Positions 24,040 through 34,100 of a DNA stretch of 36,909 bases are shown here, in pieces. The position numbers and the translations under genes were made by a program. Under the pieces are notes generated by a model that saw nothing but the letters and a program-made list of their open reading frames with translations, was not told the DNA's origin and did not search any database. Each line of letters begins with the position of its first letter. Position 1 is the stretch's first letter. Source of the DNA: a virus; the IMG/VR virus record IMGVR_UViG_3300025645_000193, positions 1 through 36,909 of that record; one strand, written 5' to 3'.

Positions 24040-24456
24040 ATGGCTTTCGAAAAATTAAAACAACGAGGTCCAGCCGCTCCTCTTATGCCAACAATGCAGC
24101 ATAATGCAGCACAGGCAGAAGCACCTACACGTCAGGTAGGACCTGCAGAGAAAATCGCTATGCAAGCTGCATCGGCAGGAGCAAGTAAACTTGCAACTAA
24201 AGGCGCTGAAGCACTCTTCGCTAAGCTGGCTCCAACTGCCGCATCTGCAGCTGCCCCACTCGCTACTGGTGCTGCTGGTGCGTTAGGAGCAGGAGCCGCT
24301 GGTGCAGGAGCCGCTGCAACCGGAGCCGCTGCTGGTGGCGCTGCTGCATCTGGATTAGGCTCTGGACTTATGGCCTCTGCAATGACTAACCCCATCACTG
24401 CTCCACTAGCTATTGGTGCTGCTTTGATTGGTGGTAAAAAGCTGGCAGGTAAGTAA
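24040..24456 (+). CDS. Ala/Gly-rich membrane-active internal protein
   Basis: The product is 138 residues. From about 45 to 135 it consists almost only of Ala, Gly, Thr and Ser with small hydrophobics (AGALGAGAAGAGAAATGAAA). This is a GxxxG/AxxxA-rich sequence able to pack helices in a membrane. It ends in the basic KKLAGK. Such proteins fit the channel-forming core or ejection proteins of podoviruses (T7 gp14 role), though no sequence match to gp14 is claimed. It has no cysteine. GGAGG precedes it. Confidence 0.6.
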   Translation: MAFEKLKQRGPAAPLMPTMQHNAAQAEAPTRQVGPAEKIAMQAASAGASKLATKGAEALFAKLAPTAASAAAPLATGAAGALGAGAAGAGAAATGAAAGGAAASGLGSGLMASAMTNPITAPLAIGAALIGGKKLAGK

Positions 24457-24457
24457 C

Positions 24458-25219
24458 ATGGGTAAACCATCAGCAGAAATGATTGAAGCCGTAAAGGCAG
24501 AAGCAGCAGCCAGAGGATGGTCACCACAAGACCTACTCGGTATTATCGGGTATGAGACTGGTGGAACCTATGATCCTTGGCAGAAAGGCCCTACTACAAG
24601 GTGGGGTGAGCATCGTGGTCTTATCCAATGGGGTGAACCACAACGAAAACAATATGGTGTATCTAAGGATATGTCTGTATCAGACCAAGTTAAGGCTGCA
24701 GGACAGTATCTATCTGATCGCGGACTGAAGTCTGGTATGGGAACACTGCCAATGTATGCTGCTATTAATGCTGGTAATATTGATGCAGTTAACGCATCTG
24801 ACGAGAATAGTGGTGGTGCTCCGGGATCAGTTACCGATAAAGTTCTATCGTCTAACTTCCAAGACCACTTGAGAAACTCAGCAAGCTATCTGGGGGAAGA
24901 CTATGTTCCACCTATTGTAAGTGGAGTTCCGAGAGAAGGTCGTGCATCTGATGAATACAATTCAGCAGAGGGAGTTCCACCAGTACCAGATTCAGTACCA
25001 CCAGTACCAGATTCAGTACCAGTTATAACAGGTAATGAGACTATAGACGGAATTCTGGTTTCAGCCAAAGATTTGGCTATAGAGTCGGCTGTGTCCTCAC
25101 TATTCGGAGGTGGCCAGTCTGACCCACCGCCAAGGGTAGCTGCACCACCACCCCTAAGACCTGTCCAATTCTCTGGACCAGTGTCATTCAAAATTAAACG
25201 TAAGAAGGAGAAAGAATAA
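24458..25219 (+). CDS. Virion lysozyme-like (transglycosylase-type) protein
   Basis: The product is 253 residues. The first 120 have the lysozyme-like pattern of virion transglycosylases: LLGIIGYETGG with likely catalytic E33, then WGEHRGLIQWGEPQRKQYGV (GLIQWGE at 54-60) and a helical end. This would open the peptidoglycan during DNA entry. The rest is a Pro-rich linker with a duplicated VPPVPDS unit and a basic C-terminus (FKIKRKKEKE). I use ATG 24458; the frame is open to 24428, but that overlaps the previous gene without a better ribosome site. It contains no cysteine and is coupled to the next gene by TAATG. Confidence 0.72.
   Translation: MGKPSAEMIEAVKAEAAARGWSPQDLLGIIGYETGGTYDPWQKGPTTRWGEHRGLIQWGEPQRKQYGVSKDMSVSDQVKAAGQYLSDRGLKSGMGTLPMYAAINAGNIDAVNASDENSGGAPGSVTDKVLSSNFQDHLRNSASYLGEDYVPPIVSGVPREGRASDEYNSAEGVPPVPDSVPPVPDSVPVITGNETIDGILVSAKDLAIESAVSSLFGGGQSDPPPRVAAPPPLRPVQFSGPVSFKIKRKKEKE
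24977..25018 (+). repeat. 21-bp tandem repeat, two copies, in the Pro-rich linker
   Basis: 24977-24997 and 24998-25018 are identical and encode a repeated PPVPDSV unit. It is a local duplication in a flexible linker between the lysozyme-like domain and the basic tail. Confidence 0.9.
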
Positions 25220-27123
25220 TGGACTTTTCTAAAATGATTGGTAATATATTCCAGAGGGAACAAGTACCAATGAATCAATCTCCTTCTATGGTAAAACTGG
25301 AGGAAGGGGAAGAGTTAGTCACACCTAATATGATTAACGAACAAATGGCAACTCCGTATCAGGTTCCTATGCCACAGGGTCAAGGGAATGATATTGTACT
25401 ACCACCTAGAGAGACAAACCCACTAGTTCAACTACGGAACCTAGGGCTTAAGGGAGTAGATGCGATGAACAGACAGGTAGAAATCAAGAACTCTACATAT
25501 GATGAAGTTCCTAAGATAGCTACTGGTATCCCAGACCTTGAAGCACCTGAATCACCTGTAGTACCAGAGATGTTCGAAGAGAGCGTCATTCCACCAGAAA
25601 AGAATGAGACAATTAAGGATTTATCAACTGATGAGGGTATTCAGAATTACCTAGACCAGTATAATATGGAATCATTCGGCTCCTCAACGCTCTCAATGGG
25701 AGACTATGAGGGTGTATATGGTGGCTACAGTGATCTACAGCATGAAACTAGAAATCCTAAAACTCGTTCAAGAGTTATCGATGAGAATGGTGATCGTGTA
25801 AATCCCGGAAACATGGAAGATATTGAAGAGGCTAACAAAGTACGTCAGCGTCAGCGAGCTATCATGGAAGGTAAGCCAGTAGTTGATACTGATATCGATC
25901 CATCTTCTATTACTGCTGAAGAGGCTGAACAGAGCCAAATGGTAGCTGATGAGCTTGTTACTCCACAGGGACCAGATGGTATTCCTATGGTAGACTCCGA
26001 GCCGCCTGTCCCAACACCAAGCGGTGGTAATGTTAAAGTTACTGCGGCAGATGTAGATACAGTAAAGAAAGAAGACCCATCTGGTTGGGCTAAGGCTATG
26101 TCTTGGATCAATCGTACATTCGGGATCACAGGTCAGGACCTTAATCGTTTTGCCCTACTGTATGTTGGTAGTCGTATTGCTGGTTACGACCACGGGGTTT
26201 CCATGAGTTGGAGCTTCGGTGTAGCTGCAGAGGGACTTACTAATCGTTCTGACATCTCCAACAGACTAGCTGGTCAGGGTAAGTACACACCCAAGTCTAT
26301 CGAGAAGTATCGCCTATCTGGTAATATAGGTGAACTTGTTGCTGTAACTGATCCTGCTAAGTCTGGTGTTACATATGATCGCACTAAGCGAAAGGTAACT
26401 AAGAATGGTAAGATCGTTTACGAAGCTACTAACAACGCAACTGGTAATAAGACTTACATCGACTTCCAAGGAAACGAGGTTGGCGCTGAGATGGTTTATG
26501 ATCCAAACGATCCAAAGGATGCAACTGGTATCGCGGCTATCCGTAAGAAGTCAGTTGACCTTCATAGTAAGGTTATTACTCAGAAGATTAGTGCAGATGC
26601 TGAAGTGGAAGGTGAATACAATACTCCATTCCTACAGGCATCAGCAGAAGCAGAGGCTAATATAGCTGAAGACTATATTGAATCATTCCGTCAGGAACTT
26701 GGAATTGATGTGGACTCTGGTGTTAGTTCTCGTATTATAGCTAATGCTTATGACTCAGCTAAGAGTTGGTCACAAGCTAATGGTAATGCTCCAGTAAAGA
26801 GCTTACTGCCATTCATCGACTCCCAGATCGTGTATATGCGTCCAGATGTTAAGTGGACACAGGAACTACGTTCTAACGGAGACAAGCTACAGCCAGATCA
26901 AATTGCTGGACTGAATAGGGACATCATTAATTGGTTGTCTCAAGAAGAAGAGTATGTAGCTAAAGAAGGTAAGCTAGATCGTGGTACTGTTATTAATACA
27001 TTCATGACTGATGCTTATAAGGCATATCAAGCTCTCGATCCTGTAGATAAGAATGAGTATACAAAGAAGGATGGGTTCTACTCATTCCTCAAGGTTACTC
27101 TTACTACAAATTCTGAGAAATAA
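25219..27123 (+). CDS. Large internal/ejection protein 2
   Basis: The product is 634 residues. The N-terminal 290 residues are Pro/Glu-rich and probably extended. About 293-360 is a helical block with WINRTFGITGQDLNRFALLY and GSRIAGYDHGVSMSWSFGVA, which may contact membrane. The rest is mixed and mainly helical. It contains no cysteine. Its place between the virion lysozyme-like gene and the nuclease-bearing ejection protein supports an internal virion role. No family was recognised. TAATG overlap with the gene before gives coupled translation. Confidence 0.65.
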   Translation: MDFSKMIGNIFQREQVPMNQSPSMVKLEEGEELVTPNMINEQMATPYQVPMPQGQGNDIVLPPRETNPLVQLRNLGLKGVDAMNRQVEIKNSTYDEVPKIATGIPDLEAPESPVVPEMFEESVIPPEKNETIKDLSTDEGIQNYLDQYNMESFGSSTLSMGDYEGVYGGYSDLQHETRNPKTRSRVIDENGDRVNPGNMEDIEEANKVRQRQRAIMEGKPVVDTDIDPSSITAEEAEQSQMVADELVTPQGPDGIPMVDSEPPVPTPSGGNVKVTAADVDTVKKEDPSGWAKAMSWINRTFGITGQDLNRFALLYVGSRIAGYDHGVSMSWSFGVAAEGLTNRSDISNRLAGQGKYTPKSIEKYRLSGNIGELVAVTDPAKSGVTYDRTKRKVTKNGKIVYEATNNATGNKTYIDFQGNEVGAEMVYDPNDPKDATGIAAIRKKSVDLHSKVITQKISADAEVEGEYNTPFLQASAEAEANIAEDYIESFRQELGIDVDSGVSSRIIANAYDSAKSWSQANGNAPVKSLLPFIDSQIVYMRPDVKWTQELRSNGDKLQPDQIAGLNRDIINWLSQEEEYVAKEGKLDRGTVINTFMTDAYKAYQALDPVDKNEYTKKDGFYSFLKVTLTTNSEK

Positions 27124-27141
27124 TTATAAAGGAGATACGCA

Positions 27142-30100
27142 ATGGGCTCTACCCTAGACCCTAAGAAAATTGTAGGAAAGTTGTTCGACGCTTCTGCTGG
27201 TGACAACATGTTCATCGATGGTGATACAGTCCGTACTTCAAGCGGAGAGTCCATTCGTATTGACAACATCAACACACCAGAGGTAGCTCACTCAAGTGAC
27301 TACACTGATGATACCGACTACCATGCAGCAGGACAAGCTTACCATCAAGGTGTGGCTAAGATTGCTCAGGAAGGTGGTTTCACAGATGTCTACAGATCAG
27401 GAAAGAAAGATAAATATGGCCGTTCTATCGGTGATATGGTTAACCCTGATACTGGTGAGAGACTCAGCTACAAGCTGGCCTCTGAAGGATTAACACGAGC
27501 TAACCCATACTCTGACGAAACCTACATCGATCAGAAGATTATTGGTACAGCACAGAGAAACGCGGGAGCCGAGAGAGATGAAGCATCTCAGGAAGCTTTC
27601 GACGTTATCTCAGACTCAATACGTGATAGTAATGGTGATATTAACTTCAAGACACTGGCTCTAGATGAGTCAGAGTATGATCCTGACCTACATGCTGGCG
27701 TAACACTTCGTCATCTTGATAGAACACTGGACAATGAGGCGCTATCACCACTTAGTACTTCCTTCGACACAGCCCTACTCGGTATGAGTGCTGGATTCTC
27801 TGGCATGAAACAAGCTATAGGGTTCGCTACGGGAAACCGTGAGAAGGAGCTACAAGGACAAATAGCTGTAGCTTATAAGCAGGGAGAGCTTGCTAAGAAG
27901 CCTGAAGTACTTATCGACTACAAGGATGTTGACTCTATTAGTAATGCATTTAGTTATGTAGCTAACAACGCAGCAATGTCCTCACCATACATGGCCAATA
28001 CGATTGCAACAGCAGTCGCAGGTAGTGTTGCTGGTTCAGTAATTGGTACAGCGGTAACTCCAGTACTTGGTACTGCAGTCGGTGGTGTCCTAGGTGCAAT
28101 CGGTGGTACAATCGTCGGACTTTCGTCAACTACAGCAGTCTATGCTGGTCAGGTCTACAACTCACAAGATGAGAAGAACTGGCAGGTAGCTATGTCCTCT
28201 GGACTGGCACAAGCAGCTATGGATAGAGTAGGTCTGAAAGGTCTTCAGGTTGGTGGTAAGACACTTAAGGCGGTACTTAAGGAAGGGGAAGATGTACTTA
28301 CGGCTAGATTAGTTGCTAAGGGTGTATCGTCTGCTTCTGCTCGTACACAGGCTAGAGCCACTATCGGTAAGGCTACAAAAACAGAACTAATGGGATTGGT
28401 ACAAGATGCAGATAACATCATTGCTAAACAACTTAGTGCAAGAAATGTTACTCGTGCTCTGCTCAATCGTGCTGCTAAGGGTGCTGGGTCGGAGGCAGTT
28501 ACTGAAGCTGCTCAAGAAACTCTGGCTCAGATTGGTGAAGACTGGAACGAGGAGAATTTCGGTATCCTTGACCACGGTGAATTCAATTCTGAATTCCTTG
28601 ATCGTATCACCAACGCAGCGGTTGCTGGTGGGGCGCTTGGTGGCTCACTTGGCGGTGCTGGTGGCGTGGCTGAAACTGGTTCTTGGGCCAATGCTGCTTG
28701 GAACCGTGGAGAATCAAATAGAAGTTCTTTCGAAGGTGAGTTGGCTAAACTAGAAGGTAACTCTGAGATAGGGGAAACCTTGGACAGTATGAAGCGTAGT
28801 GATGAGACTGGTACTGAGATTATTGACATGGCTTCGGAGCACGTACTCGAGAATAAGGGTCGCGATATGACCGAGAGAGCCGTAGACTCATTCAAGAACT
28901 TACCTATGCTATGGCGTGGGATGATGCGGGCTAGAATGGCTAAGGACTCTCTGATAAAGAGTACCTCTTACAGACAACTAGGTGCTATGTTTGGCGCAAC
29001 AGTTGGTCGCTTTAAGGCTGGTAGAACTTACGAGGAGTCTATGCACTTCCTCAATCAGTCCTATGTTAACCTAATTGGTGATAGTAGCTCTGAGAAGATA
29101 TTCTACAGAGGACTAGCTAAAGGTAATCCAGTTATTGGTGCTAGAGACTCTGCGTCTAAGGCTAAGTTTGGAAGTATCATAAATCAAGTAGATACAGCCT
29201 ACAATGCTTTCCTAGAAGCTAACCCTAAGATGTCAGAACAACAAGCTAATGCTGCATTCGACTGGTCTCGGTGGGACGGAGTTGAGAGCGATGTATGGCA
29301 CAAGTACTCTAAGGACCCTAATAAGAACATGGTTCGTCATTTTGTTGAGCAACGACAGAAGGCAGCTTCTATCATGCGTCAACGTCAGAACATTGCATGG
29401 AACAAGAATGGTAAGGATTCTATCGACCCGATTACTGGAATGACTATACCTTATCAACCACAAGAGAAGATCAAGCGGCTTAGAAACTACTTCGGTAAGT
29501 TCAAGGCCATAAACAGAGAGATCGTCTCAGATAAACGTGCTGACTTCGAACTGCTACTTCGTTCTGAGGCATCCATGTCTAAGTCTGCTGCTACAGACCT
29601 TACTAATAAGATACTAGATGGTGAACCACTAGATGGTCTGGATGAAGGAGTATTCGATCTACTTACTAAAGGCATTCCAGCTACACAAGCTAAGAAGCGT
29701 ACTATGGCACTCTCACAGCACCCTAAGTTCACTGAGTTCTTCCATCAAGACCCATTCCATAACTTCAAGGAAGGGGCTCGTATGGCTGCACGATTTGAGA
29801 CATTCCACAATTATGTGGGTAAGGATAACTGGAGAGTAACACAGCTACTCAAGGAAGCTGAGAAGCAGGGTGTCCCTAAGAAAGAAATCAATATGATGGC
29901 TAAGTCCATCCAGCAGTATCTAGAGGCTCAGTCTGGTAACTATAAGAGACCACCTAAAGGTTCATATGGTGAACGTGCTATTGGTGTTCAACGTACTATA
30001 TTGTTGTGGTCACTAGCTACATCACTACCACTATCAGCACTCTCCTCTACTGTAGAGTTGATGTTGACAGCGGGTGGACTAACCCAGAAACAAATCTTTG

Positions 30101-31164
30101 GTAATATCATGCCTATGAGTATGGAGCTTGCTAAGGGTATGGGTAGGTATCTACATAGAGTAGGTAATGAAGTCTTTACAGGAAGAGAGTATATCCCAGA
30201 GGGGGAGAACATGAAGGTTCTACAGCATCTTGGTTATATGACACAAGAGGCTGGTGCAGCATCTACAGTTGGTGCTACAGAGCAGAGCGATTGGGCCAAG
30301 ACTTGGGTTGATCGTTTCTTCAAGGCTAACTTCCTACACGACCTTACCAACGCTAACCGAGCTATGAGACTAGCTCAATTTGGTGACTACACACGAGATC
30401 ACATAGAGATCATTAAGAATAGTGATCCCAAGAGTGAGATGTATAGGTTCTCTAGACAGGAGCTACTCAATCTCGGTGTACCAGTTGATAAGTATATCAC
30501 TCTCTACGCTATGGACGAAGGTTCTATGACTCCTAAGCAGAAACAACAGTACCAAGAGTATGAAGATCAGGCTATGTACAACTTCATTAATCAGACAGTG
30601 GCTCTTCCCGGCACGGCTAATCGCCCTCTGCTATACCAAGACCCAAGGTTAGCACTATTCACTCAGTTCAATGGTTATATAGCTACCTTTACAGCTAACC
30701 ACATCCCTAGACTCTGGGGTGACTATGTGAAACGTGGTAGTCCTGCAATGAAGTACAATACGTTTGCAATGATGACATCCATGATCTTCATGGGTTTCGC
30801 ATCACAGTATCTGAAAGACTGGTTGAAGTACGGTGAACCATCACCTTACCTTAACAGTACTGAGAAACTTCGTCGTGCTGTCAATTCATCTGGCCTACTT
30901 GGTCAGTCAGAAAGAGCACTAAACTTCATATGGCCAACCTTCGAGAAGAGGGATAATGGAATGATTCAGAATACGTTCGAGATGGTTACGGATGAGATGC
31001 CAGCAATGGGTCCTATGCGTAGACTACTCAAGGCCGCTGATTACGCATATGAAGGCAACACTGACATGGCACAGTACAACGCTATGAGGGCAACACCTGT
31101 TCTCGGTCCATTCACTAAGATGGTCCAGAATGCAGCAGGAGTTGACTTTGACATCAAACGTTAA
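27142..31164 (+). CDS. Giant ejection protein with N-terminal staphylococcal-nuclease-like domain
   Basis: The product is 1340 residues. About 15-135 is an SNase-like (thermonuclease) domain: IDGDTVR (D26, D28), RIDNINTPE (R39, N44, E47) and KDKYGR (R94), then LSYKLASEGLTRA. Relative to staphylococcal nuclease, D21, R35, E43 and R87 are present, but the Ca-binding D40 is N44. About 284-342 is a Gly/Ala/Thr-rich hydrophobic stretch that could insert in membrane. A second Gly-rich stretch lies near 490-515, with further hydrophobic helices near 950-975 and 1208-1228. The rest is helical. It contains no cysteine. AAGGAG precedes the ATG. Size, position and composition fit an ejected virion protein (T7 gp16 functional class); the nuclease fusion is unusual. 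Activity is uncertain because of N44. Confidence 0.8.
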   Translation: MGSTLDPKKIVGKLFDASAGDNMFIDGDTVRTSSGESIRIDNINTPEVAHSSDYTDDTDYHAAGQAYHQGVAKIAQEGGFTDVYRSGKKDKYGRSIGDMVNPDTGERLSYKLASEGLTRANPYSDETYIDQKIIGTAQRNAGAERDEASQEAFDVISDSIRDSNGDINFKTLALDESEYDPDLHAGVTLRHLDRTLDNEALSPLSTSFDTALLGMSAGFSGMKQAIGFATGNREKELQGQIAVAYKQGELAKKPEVLIDYKDVDSISNAFSYVANNAAMSSPYMANTIATAVAGSVAGSVIGTAVTPVLGTAVGGVLGAIGGTIVGLSSTTAVYAGQVYNSQDEKNWQVAMSSGLAQAAMDRVGLKGLQVGGKTLKAVLKEGEDVLTARLVAKGVSSASARTQARATIGKATKTELMGLVQDADNIIAKQLSARNVTRALLNRAAKGAGSEAVTEAAQETLAQIGEDWNEENFGILDHGEFNSEFLDRITNAAVAGGALGGSLGGAGGVAETGSWANAAWNRGESNRSSFEGELAKLEGNSEIGETLDSMKRSDETGTEIIDMASEHVLENKGRDMTERAVDSFKNLPMLWRGMMRARMAKDSLIKSTSYRQLGAMFGATVGRFKAGRTYEESMHFLNQSYVNLIGDSSSEKIFYRGLAKGNPVIGARDSASKAKFGSIINQVDTAYNAFLEANPKMSEQQANAAFDWSRWDGVESDVWHKYSKDPNKNMVRHFVEQRQKAASIMRQRQNIAWNKNGKDSIDPITGMTIPYQPQEKIKRLRNYFGKFKAINREIVSDKRADFELLLRSEASMSKSAATDLTNKILDGEPLDGLDEGVFDLLTKGIPATQAKKRTMALSQHPKFTEFFHQDPFHNFKEGARMAARFETFHNYVGKDNWRVTQLLKEAEKQGVPKKEINMMAKSIQQYLEAQSGNYKRPPKGSYGERAIGVQRTILLWSLATSLPLSALSSTVELMLTAGGLTQKQIFGNIMPMSMELAKGMGRYLHRVGNEVFTGREYIPEGENMKVLQHLGYMTQEAGAASTVGATEQSDWAKTWVDRFFKANFLHDLTNANRAMRLAQFGDYTRDHIEIIKNSDPKSEMYRFSRQELLNLGVPVDKYITLYAMDEGSMTPKQKQQYQEYEDQAMYNFINQTVALPGTANRPLLYQDPRLALFTQFNGYIATFTANHIPRLWGDYVKRGSPAMKYNTFAMMTSMIFMGFASQYLKDWLKYGEPSPYLNSTEKLRRAVNSSGLLGQSERALNFIWPTFEKRDNGMIQNTFEMVTDEMPAMGPMRRLLKAADYAYEGNTDMAQYNAMRATPVLGPFTKMVQNAAGVDFDIKR

Positions 31165-31178
31165 CAAGGAGATAGCTA

Positions 31179-34100
31179 ATGGCTAGAATAGGCGCTGGGC
31201 TCGAAGCTCAGAAACTACAAAGAGGCGAGACATCCACGCCAACACCTAGTGAATCATTAAAGACTATTTTACAAAGCACAATCGGTTCTCTCTCTGAGTC
31301 AGTAGACCTTCAGGGAGAGGCCGAGGCTGCTCCTGTAGAACAGGAAACTCGTGAGCCACTAAGCCCTCGTGTTACTGGTTTCAATGAGGATGATACACTT
31401 GTTCCGATTAGTCAGCGCGTGGGTCCAGCTAGTACTGGAGAGTTAAATCCTACGTTCGATGATTGGAGGTCAACTGGTCAACAGACAGAGGGTAGTATAC
31501 CTCAGCCACAGGCACCAGCTTACAAACTAACCAACGAGTCACCACCCGCTGCAATGCTCAACCGAGCCAAGCGGACTGCTGCTCGTATGGACCCATCAAA
31601 TAGCTCTGAGGGTAGCGTTACATTCTCAGGGACACAGGTGGACACGGCTAACCGTGAGGCTTACATCGCTGCCAATAAGAAGATTGATTTGGCTCTAGAT
31701 GAAGAAGAACGTAATGCAGCTAAGAGAGAGCGGTACAAGATCGTTAAGAGTGTCGAAGATAAGAAGAATACAATTCTTCAGACAATGTCTGGTAATCTTG
31801 ATGCTCTAGTTGTCGATCCTACTTCTGGCTTCGCCACACCTGATCCTCGTTTCTTGATTACAGCTCAGATCGCCACAGAGAACGAACTCGATATGATGTT
31901 CCTAGGTGCTCAGGATGAGGTTAATATCCTCGATGAGGATGATATCATCGATGATAATGATCAAGAAGGTAAGGGTATGTACTCTACCGAGCTTATCAAC
32001 CCAGCCGATGCTGCAGAACGCACAGGTAGGGCTATAGGTACTTGGTGGAATGCTGAAAAGGAAGGTAAGACTACAGCATCTAAGATGTCTGGTCTACAGA
32101 ACAAAGATTTAGGTATGCAACACCTTCTGGCGTTCGCTGAAGCTAATCCTGAGATGGTATCAATGGAAAAGGTACGAGTAAATGATAAGGGAAGACCCGA
32201 TGCAAATGGTGAGATCGCACCTTGGAGATTCAGACTGACTCCTTATGGCGCTGATGTACTTGAGCATACAAGGGAGTTCCGTCAGAAAGCACTCGGTATC
32301 AATATTGCTCCAGAGAGCCACCCAGCACATGACGGTCTACAAGCTGATAAGGCGCAGCTTAGACCAGCTTTCCGTAAGAAGGGAGCTATTGGTGGTAATA
32401 GTAAAGACCCATCGTATTCAACACTATCAGAGATTGAAGAAGCCATCTATAACCAACAAGGTGTTGGTCACGTAGTGGATAATCGACGTATGCGTGTAGC
32501 AATGACGTTGCTGTTTCCCACTCTATTTGGTAAAATAGGCGATCCAAATGATGTGTTTGGTGATGGGTTTGGTCTTGGCCGTGAATCCTTCGATACACTA
32601 GTCCGCGAAAAGATGGACCTCGATGGTATGGAACACGCTCAGGCTGTTGATACAGCGGTCAAGATCACCGGGATGAAGAAGAATGATGCAGCATCAGATA
32701 TTAAGACACTATCTATGTATCGTAAAGGTGTAAACTACCTGACATATGCTATGCAACCTCTCGCTGGTCGTCAAATGGTACAGCAGACTGAGTTCAATCC
32801 TACTCGTAAGAAGATTGTTCGTGCTGTTACTCGTGCCATACAGCCAGCTATCATAAGAGGTAGGAGTGGTAGAGTGTATGATGCATACATGAACATCGCA
32901 GCACTTAACTTCGGTAAGGATAACCTTCTTCCAAAGGGTAGAATGGCTGATCTACAAGATAACCGAGCTATGTACTATAGCTGGGGTAAGATTCTTGAAG
33001 ATGCTCTCAATGAGGCATTCCCAGCTAGTTCCTTGGAACCTGCTATGGAAGCTATTGCTAATGGTACTGCCACACCTGATATGGCTCAGAGTCTACAGAA
33101 GTTCACTATGCTCATTAAGAAAGATGAGAACCTTACACCCTTCCTAAAGAGAAAGGGAGAGGATGCTATCGCAGCTATTGATGCCCTGATAGACTTCAAG
33201 AACTTCAACGATGCTATGGATCAAGGTAAGCCATTCAAGACACACTTAAACGGTTATATAGACGGTAAGACCAACGGTGTCGCTAACCAAGGCGCTATGT
33301 TGGGTAACTTGCAGTTGGCGTACAGGGTAGGTGTTCTTCGTGATGATGGTTCTGAGGAAGCAGTTAATAATGGTGACCTCAGAGATTGGATGGAAGAGAT
33401 AATTCTTGATAGACTTATCGCTACACCTACTCCTACTATACCTTCTGATAAGGCTTCTGGTAAAACAGAGAACATCAGAGATGTCCTTAAGGCTGTAGCC
33501 TCATTTAGACCAATCAACAAGACAGTTACTATGGTATTCCCATATGGTAAAGAGCTTGCTGGCCTAAAGGCAGAGATCAGGAAGCACATACCTGAACTTC
33601 GTACAGCACAGCCAGATATCAATTCCAAGATTGAATCTCTTGAAGCTTCTGGTATCACTCTGGATAACTTAGTGGACGCTGCACATGATAGTGTAGTACA
33701 TGCTCTGTTCGAAATCTTTGGAACTGATACATTTAATGCTAGAGGCGTTATGCGCTCCGTGGGTTACATGCATGCCATGTTCGACAAGCTGTTCTCTATC
33801 AGAGGTCCATCTGGACACCGTATTCTTCTCGGACAAGGTCGTCCTGATGAGTCACAAACTCAGACTTCTAAGATCAGAGTTCGTAGTGATAATGTCGATG
33901 CAACAATGAATCTACAAGATTCTCCAATGAGAGCATCTAGTGCTGCTAAGAAGGACGGTGAGGCCGCTGGATACGTTCGTGGTCGTTCGTCTGTTATCCC
34001 TACGCAGTCTATGGATGCCGCAGTTGTAACTCGTACATTCTCAGGTAACTCTTGGAAAGTTATTACCGATGACTCTGTGAATGGTGAGCCTTATGTGTTC

